From NCBI GenBank assembly GCA_003643975.1, contig QNAR01000067.1, forward strand, positions 1 to 7,852: a stretch of DNA of 7,852 bases, in the 5' to 3' direction. Below, one piece after another: positions 5,923-7,852 of the stretch (position 1 is the first letter of the stretch; each line of letters starts with the position of its first letter). The stretch comes from Thermotogae bacterium. Its GTDB lineage: Bacteria; Thermotogota; Thermotogae; Petrotogales; Kosmotogaceae. Made by a program: the position numbers and the translations under genes. The notes beneath the pieces were generated by a model, which was given only the letters and a program-made list of their open reading frames with translations, had not been told where the DNA came from and searched no databases.

Positions 5923-5939
5923 CTATAATGAGCTATAAT
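5890..5939 (+). promoter_or_regulatory. Promoter-like region with three TATAAT boxes 10 bp apart
   Basis: Perfect TATAAT hexamers occur at 5914-5919, 5924-5929 and 5934-5939. The last two are part of a tandem AGCTATAATG/AGCTATAATA repeat. The first has a plausible -35, TTGCGA at 5890-5895, with 18-nt spacing. Transcription would start near 5926 and leave a leader of about 115 nt before the ROK gene. The other two boxes have no -35 at the right distance and may be decoys or contact sites on one DNA face. Confidence 0.45.
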
Positions 5940-5964
5940 AATTGTTAATGATTGATGATTGGTT

Positions 5965-5993
5965 TTCCGAAAAACAAATTTATTTACTATAAT
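5965..5993 (+). promoter_or_regulatory. Proximal promoter of the ROK regulator gene
   Basis: A perfect -10 TATAAT at 5988-5993 lies 46 nt before the ATG at 6040. The matching -35 (TTCCGA, 5965-5970, 17-nt spacing) is weak and falls in a small inverted repeat, TTTTC-C-GAAAA (5963-5973). A weak -35 is common at regulated promoters. Confidence 0.5.
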
Positions 5994-6010
5994 CAAAGCG
6001 ATATTTGATT
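5991..6010. promoter_or_regulatory. Operator-like palindrome at the ROK gene start site
   Basis: AATCAAA (5991-5997) and TTTGATT (6004-6010) form a perfect 7-bp inverted repeat with a 6-base spacer. This is the size bound by a dimeric winged-helix repressor. It overlaps the end of the -10 and the expected start point near 6000, so binding would block transcription. A third half-site, ATCAA at 6017-6021, pairs with the TTGAT of the second arm across 7 bases. Most likely this is the autoregulatory site of the adjacent ROK protein. I did not find an equally good copy near xylB. Confidence 0.5.
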
Positions 6011-6039
6011 GAATACATCAACTAATGGCGGGTGAGTGA

Positions 6040-7221
6040 ATGGTTAAAGTAAAGCAAAACCACAGAGAGCTGGCAAAAAACAACAGAAAGCTCGTTTTAA
6101 ATCTCCTCAGGAGAGAAGCATCGACTAACAGAAGAACTCTGGCAAGACTTTCGGGATTGGATCCCAGTACAATAACAAAAATTATAAAGGAATTCATTAA
6201 CCGAAACCTGTGTATCGAAACTCAACCAGAGATTTCCGGAAAGGTAGGAAGGAGAACGATTGGTTTGAAGCTCTCTAAAGATGCTTATAAATCAATCGTT
6301 GTGAGAGTTGGAGTTCAAGTCACAGAAGTTGCGATTGGGTACTTTGATGGGACAGTCGAACATGTTGACACAGTAAGAAGTGTGAGTAATATAAGTGAAT
6401 TTATCGAAAAAATAAAGAAAACAATTTTTCCAATTATTGAGAAAATTAACGCTGATAGGTTTTTGGGAGTATCAATATCACTTCCTGGTATGGTTGACAT
6501 AGAAAACAATTATATAATCGATGTCCCGCATCTTGGCTGGCGAGATATCAATCTTACAGACTATTTGGAAGGAGCTATTCCCGTTTTTATTGACAACGAG
6601 GCCAATCTATCGTTAATCGCCGAAAAATGGAAAAACTCTTTAATCAAGCCTGTTGAAAATGCGGTCTTTGTTTACCTTTCTGAGGGCATTGGCTGTGGGG
6701 TGATCGTAAATGGCCAAATTTATAGAGGGACATTTTTCAGCGCCGGTGAATTTGGTCATATGACCATAGACCATAACGGCAAGGAATGTTATTGTGGCAA
6801 CAAAGGATGTTGGGAAACTTTAGCTTCTACTGAGGCTATAGTAAGAGAATACGAACGGAAATACTCAAAGCTCGAAGGTTCAAGCTATAACGATAAATTC
6901 ATGGCGCTTGTAGAATTATCTAAGGTTAACGGTAAGGCGCTTTCATTGATCAAGAACGAAGAGGATTATTTAGCCATAGGTATAACGAACATTGTTAATA
7001 CATTAAGCCCAGAATATGTGATATTAGGTGGCTGGGCTTCGATTTTGAGCGAAGACTCTATTGAACGCATAGAAAACAAAGTAAATAAAAGAATTCTTTA
7101 TGCGGCAAAAAGCAAGATCAAAATAACAAAAAGCCTTATAGACAGTAAAGAGCAAGGTCTTGCTGCTGTAACAGGAGCGGCTTTGATGATTGTTGATAGA
7201 AATTTAGAAAAGATAGTATAA
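6040..7221 (+). CDS. ROK-family transcriptional regulator (XylR-like)
   Basis: A 393-residue repressor-type ROK protein: an N-terminal winged helix and a sugar-binding domain. Seen: helix-turn-helix at about residues 29-50 (STNRRTLARLSGLDPSTITK and on), followed by the wing segment GKVGRRTIGL; and the ROK zinc site H240-x10-C250-x-C252-x4-C257-x-E259 in GEFGHM...CYCGNKGCWE. The sugar kinase machinery is degenerate: the ATP loop reads VRVGVQVTEVAIG instead of DIGGT-like, and the usual catalytic NDAN is DNEAN (E187). This fits a sensor rather than a kinase. Its position divergent from xylBA makes xylose or a related sugar the likely inducer (inference). The ATG at 6040 follows GGTGAG closely. 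The gene is followed after 28 nt by an oxidoreductase and should be cotranscribed with it. A palindrome over its own promoter suggests autoregulation. Confidence 0.9.
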   Translation: MVKVKQNHRELAKNNRKLVLNLLRREASTNRRTLARLSGLDPSTITKIIKEFINRNLCIETQPEISGKVGRRTIGLKLSKDAYKSIVVRVGVQVTEVAIGYFDGTVEHVDTVRSVSNISEFIEKIKKTIFPIIEKINADRFLGVSISLPGMVDIENNYIIDVPHLGWRDINLTDYLEGAIPVFIDNEANLSLIAEKWKNSLIKPVENAVFVYLSEGIGCGVIVNGQIYRGTFFSAGEFGHMTIDHNGKECYCGNKGCWETLASTEAIVREYERKYSKLEGSSYNDKFMALVELSKVNGKALSLIKNEEDYLAIGITNIVNTLSPEYVILGGWASILSEDSIERIENKVNKRILYAAKSKIKITKSLIDSKEQGLAAVTGAALMIVDRNLEKIV

Positions 7222-7249
7222 ATACCACCAATTCCAAGGGGGGATATTA

Positions 7250-7852
7250 ATGATAAAAGGTCATTTTTTTGAAGAAGGTAAAAAGCTTAAATACGGAATG
7301 GTTGGAGGTGGTCCGGGTTCATTTATAGGGCCAGTCCATCGAGCGGCTATTGCCATGAATGGGCAGGCTCAGATTGTAGCAGGATCATTTTCTCCCATTT
7401 ACGATGAAACACTGATGACAGCTAAAGAACTTGGAATTTCAGAAGATAGGGCATATAGATCATATGAAGAAATGGCTGAAAAAGAGGCCCAACGTGATGA
7501 TGGAATAGATTTCGTGTCCATAACTGTCCCTAATTATTTGCATTACAAAGTTGCAAAAGCTTTCCTGGAAAAAGGGATAAATATAGTATGTGAAAAGCCA
7601 TTGTGTTTCACACCTGAAGAGGCAAAGGAACTAATGGAGCTGGCGGCAAAGAATGATGTTGAATTCATGGTCACCTATACTTACACGGGATACCCCATGG
7701 TCAGGGAGGCACGGAATATAGTTCAAAACAACACCTTAGGAAACATAAGGCTAATCATTGCTGAATATCCGCAAGGTTGGCTTGCTGAACCAATTGAAAA
7801 AGAAGGACAGACACAGGCTAGTTGGAGAACGGATCCCAAGTATGCCGGCATA
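7250..7852 (+). CDS. Gfo/Idh/MocA family NAD(P)-dependent oxidoreductase, C-terminus missing
   Basis: The reading frame is open from the ATG at 7250 to the window edge, giving 201 residues of a family usually about 330-400 long. These enzymes oxidise or reduce sugars, inositols and related polyols with NAD(P). Seen: the Rossmann dinucleotide loop as GGGPGSFIGPVHR at 19-31; ITVPNYLHYKVA at 91-102; the family's EKP motif at E115-K116-P117, with the expected catalytic Lys; and the start of the C-terminal sheet domain, including NIRLIIAEYPQGWLAE and a WRTDP near 192-196. The start has AAGGGGGG at 7236-7243, very like the site before xylA. It directly follows the ROK regulator, so it is likely part of the same sugar regulon. 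Substrate cannot be told from this fragment; a sugar, sugar acid or inositol dehydrogenase are all possible. Confidence 0.9.
   Translation, partial: MIKGHFFEEGKKLKYGMVGGGPGSFIGPVHRAAIAMNGQAQIVAGSFSPIYDETLMTAKELGISEDRAYRSYEEMAEKEAQRDDGIDFVSITVPNYLHYKVAKAFLEKGINIVCEKPLCFTPEEAKELMELAAKNDVEFMVTYTYTGYPMVREARNIVQNNTLGNIRLIIAEYPQGWLAEPIEKEGQTQASWRTDPKYAGI

Larger units (their letters stand above)
5705..6039. promoter_or_regulatory. Divergent xylB / ROK-regulator control region
   Basis: This is the only gap over 300 bases. It is very AT-rich and should hold promoters for xylBA on the minus strand and for the ROK gene on the plus strand. Plus-strand promoter elements, a palindrome, a hairpin and a possible micro-ORF are listed separately. 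For xylB the best minus-strand option I see is TTGATG (5859-5854) with TAATAT (5838-5833), but the 15-nt spacing is short; it would leave a leader of about 120 nt. No CRE-type catabolite site was recognised, and no riboswitch. Confidence 0.7.

Overview
The window looks like chromosomal DNA from a low-GC thermophilic or anaerobic bacterium, most plausibly of the Thermotogota (Kosmotoga/Mesotoga-like). This is an inference. The class II xylose isomerase closely follows my recollection of the Thermotoga enzyme along its whole length. TTG starts, GGAGG/GGGGGGAT ribosome-binding sites and AT-rich spacers fit the same group. No rRNA, tRNA, CRISPR array or insertion sequence is visible.

Layout. (1) 1-520, minus strand: a PNP_UDP-family nucleoside hydrolase/phosphorylase (MTA/SAH nucleosidase-like) whose C-terminus runs off the left edge. 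(2) A perfect 12-bp terminator hairpin, then 593-952 minus: a small acidic, His-rich DUF1292 protein. (3) Divergent from it, 1065-1667 plus: a CYTH-domain triphosphate-tunnel protein. (4) 1805-2834 plus: a two-gene queuosine unit, a YhhQ-type precursor transporter overlapping queF by 14 nt, ended by a bidirectional terminator. (5) 5704-2911, minus strand: an operon xylB-xylA with a 1-nt gap, encoding xylulokinase and xylose isomerase. (6) 5705-6039: a 335-bp divergent control region rich in promoter-like and palindromic sequence. (7) 6040-7221 plus: a ROK-family regulator (XylR-like), followed 28 nt later by a Gfo/Idh/MocA oxidoreductase cut by the right edge.

How the genes work together. XylA converts D-xylose to D-xylulose and XylB phosphorylates it to D-xylulose 5-phosphate, which enters the pentose phosphate pathway. 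The divergent ROK protein has a winged helix plus a sugar-binding ROK core with a degenerate kinase site. It is the obvious candidate local repressor, and a 20-bp palindrome covers the -10/start region of its own promoter. The oxidoreductase downstream suggests that the plus-strand operon adds a dehydrogenase for a related sugar or sugar acid. YhhQ and QueF together suggest uptake of preQ0 followed by reduction to preQ1 for tRNA modification.

I did not find a clearly new multi-gene system. The most unusual material lies in the xyl divergent control region: three TATAAT boxes exactly 10 bp apart, a hairpin carrying a Shine-Dalgarno-like sequence, and a possible 36-residue hydrophobic micro-ORF. 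The reduced catalytic-loop residues of the truncated nucleosidase are also worth a look.
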